Of a stretch of DNA of 64,000 nt, positions 62,346-64,000 are shown one piece after another. Numbering within the stretch: the first letter of the stretch is position 1; each line of letters begins with the position of its first letter. The stretch covers positions 1-64,000 of the forward strand of contig BDTO01000036.1 of assembly GCA_002897855.1 (NCBI GenBank), read 5' to 3'. This DNA comes from a bacterium BMS3Bbin05 (GTDB taxonomy: Bacteria; Nitrospirota; Thermodesulfovibrionia; Thermodesulfovibrionales; BMS3Bbin05). The position numbers were made by a program, and so were the translations under genes. Under the pieces are notes generated by a model that was not told where the DNA came from, searched no databases, and saw only the letters and a list, made by a program, of their open reading frames with translations.

Positions 62346-63367
62346 AAGTTGCAAAACTTTACAGTTATAACGATATCAGGATAGAAGAACAGCCCATTCC
62401 TGAAATCGGGCCGGATGAGGCGCTTGTCAGGACGAGGGCAAGCGGTATCTGCACAGGGGATGTCATGAAGTGGTACATAGAAAAAAAGGCGCCCATGGTG
62501 CTTGGCCATGAACCTGCGGGAGAGATAACCGATACAGGCAGGGATGCCGGACATTTTAACATTGGAGACAGGGTCTTCATTCATCACCATGCGCCATGTT
62601 TTGTCTGCAATTACTGTAAAAGGGGGGATTATGTCCAGTGTGCTACGTGGAAAAAATCCCGCATAATCCCGGGCGGCATATCGGAATATATACTCGTACC
62701 CGGGGGCAATCTAAAAAACGATACACACAAACTGCCCGATCATGTCTCATTTGAAGCCGCAACACTTATCGAACCCACGGCATGTGTTGTCAAGTCCATT
62801 AAAAGAGCCGGGATGTGCCCGGGTGACACCGTGCTGGTCATGGGCCTCGGTGTAATGGGGCTTCTTCACGTAATGATTGCAAAGAAATCGGGCGCCGGAA
62901 GGATTATCGGCGCCGACCTTGTCGGTTACAGGCTTGAAAAGGCTATTGAAGCAGGAGCTGATAATGTAATAGACATCGGTAAAACAGACCTCTTTAATGC
63001 CTTAAAGGGCTTTACAGATGGCAGGATGGCCCATATTGTTATAGTAGGACCGAACAGCGCCGATGCAATGAAGAAGGGCCTGTCGTGTGTTGCGGCAGGC
63101 GGAACGGTTGTTTTCTTTACGCCGTCCATGCCGGGAGAATCGATAAATATCGATCCTAACCAGTTGTATTTTAATGACATCAGTATAGTCACGAGCTATT
63201 CCTGCGGCCCCACTGATACAGCCGATGCGCTGGAATTAATCGAAAGCGGGGCAATCAGCGCCGACCTGCTCATAACACACCGTTTTTTTATCAATGATAC
63301 GGCAAAGGCATTCGAATTGACTGCACGGGCAAAGGAATCACTGAAAAATATCATAGTCTTTGATTAG
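62342..63367 (+). CDS. Zinc-dependent MDR alcohol dehydrogenase family protein
   Basis: GHEPAGEI, CFVCNYCKRGDYVQC, GLGVMGLLHVMI. Confidence 0.88.
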   Translation: MKVAKLYSYNDIRIEEQPIPEIGPDEALVRTRASGICTGDVMKWYIEKKAPMVLGHEPAGEITDTGRDAGHFNIGDRVFIHHHAPCFVCNYCKRGDYVQCATWKKSRIIPGGISEYILVPGGNLKNDTHKLPDHVSFEAATLIEPTACVVKSIKRAGMCPGDTVLVMGLGVMGLLHVMIAKKSGAGRIIGADLVGYRLEKAIEAGADNVIDIGKTDLFNALKGFTDGRMAHIVIVGPNSADAMKKGLSCVAAGGTVVFFTPSMPGESINIDPNQLYFNDISIVTSYSCGPTDTADALELIESGAISADLLITHRFFINDTAKAFELTARAKESLKNIIVFD

Positions 63368-63376
63368 GAGAATTTT

Positions 63377-63832
63377 ATGTCAAAAAAAAATATGCCCTCA
63401 TGCGACTGTAAGCATCGGATAATTTCAAAAAAAGGCCCCGTCGAAAAGAATCATATCTACAGGCATAAAGGTGATTATTCCTGGGCCGGGATAAAAACTG
63501 AATTATACAAACCCGAAGGAAATGACTGGTCATCGATTATAAGGCGGGTACTTATCGGCAGCCATGGAGAGAAGACAGGGTTTCATATCAGATATTTCGA
63601 GATCGAACCCGGGGGCTGCAGCAGTTTCGAAAGACACAGGCATGAACATGCCGTCATTGTAGTCAGAGGCCGGGGGGAAGTAAGGATTGGTCGCAATAAT
63701 TATACAGTGGGATTTCTTGATACGGTTTATATCAAGCCGGATACACCCCACCGGTTAAAGAATCCCTTCAAAGAGCCGTTTGGATTCCTCTGCATAGTAA
63801 ATGCGAAACGTGATGCCCCAATTCCTCTATAA
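63377..63832 (+). CDS. Cupin-domain protein
   Basis: ERHRHEHAVIVVRGRGEVRIGRNNYTVGFLDTVYIKPDTPHRL. Confidence 0.8.
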   Translation: MSKKNMPSCDCKHRIISKKGPVEKNHIYRHKGDYSWAGIKTELYKPEGNDWSSIIRRVLIGSHGEKTGFHIRYFEIEPGGCSSFERHRHEHAVIVVRGRGEVRIGRNNYTVGFLDTVYIKPDTPHRLKNPFKEPFGFLCIVNAKRDAPIPL

Positions 63833-63838
63833 ACATGT

Positions 63839-63990
63839 TATTTAGTGTCTGTGTATAAATTCCCATTTTTTTATTTTTTATCATGTCCCGAAAGCGTTTT
63901 CGGGACACCCTAAACTTATTAAAAAGACTGGATTCCGGCTTAAGGACTGCCGGAATGACAGATAAAGAGACTGTCTTTATACACAGACTC
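63839..63990 (+). repeat. Structured repeat family 1, copy 5; another copy starts at 63991
   Basis: tatttagtgtctgtgtataaa...tttatacacagactc then tatttagagt. Confidence 0.85.
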
Positions 63991-64000
63991 TATTTAGAGT

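Overview
This 64 kb window looks like an ordinary, mostly housekeeping chromosomal stretch. By gene content and composition it could be Nitrospirota or a related anaerobe, but taxonomy cannot be proven from the window. Recognisable content: three methylthiotransferases (MiaB, MtaB, RimO); CCA/poly(A) nucleotidyltransferase; RibD; RimP-NusA-RecG; a site-2 protease; ThiL; Lon-Hsp20-GalU; a glucosylglycerate-type osmolyte block (two glycosyltransferases plus an MscS-like protein, with a separate MpgP-like phosphatase and glycerate kinase); three tRNAs (Leu, Arg, Ser); an iscR-tusA-like-iscS-iscU cluster; PyrD/PyrK; GreA; MutS-CoaE; a haem-motif histidine kinase with an NtrC-type regulator; a YeiH-like transporter operon; a U32 peptidase; a cardiolipin synthase; an F-type ATP synthase cluster lacking a and c subunits; CopA; FabG-AcpP-FabF-Rnc; LarC; and two MDR dehydrogenases plus a cupin. 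The most interesting signals are: (1) a consensus sigma-54 promoter with an upstream perfect palindrome, directly downstream of the haem-HK/NtrC-type pair, driving a compact operon of small proteins plus an enlarged YeiH-like transporter and ending in a terminator; (2) a roughly 149-bp structured repeat family with covarying stems and shared TATTTAG junctions, in tandem arrays on both sides of a larC/adh/adh/cupin segment; (3) a second dispersed repeat family that supplies stop codons or C-termini to genes; (4) an IscR-like operator/promoter placed so close to iscR that the transcript looks leaderless, with similar architecture at cca, mutS and ribD.
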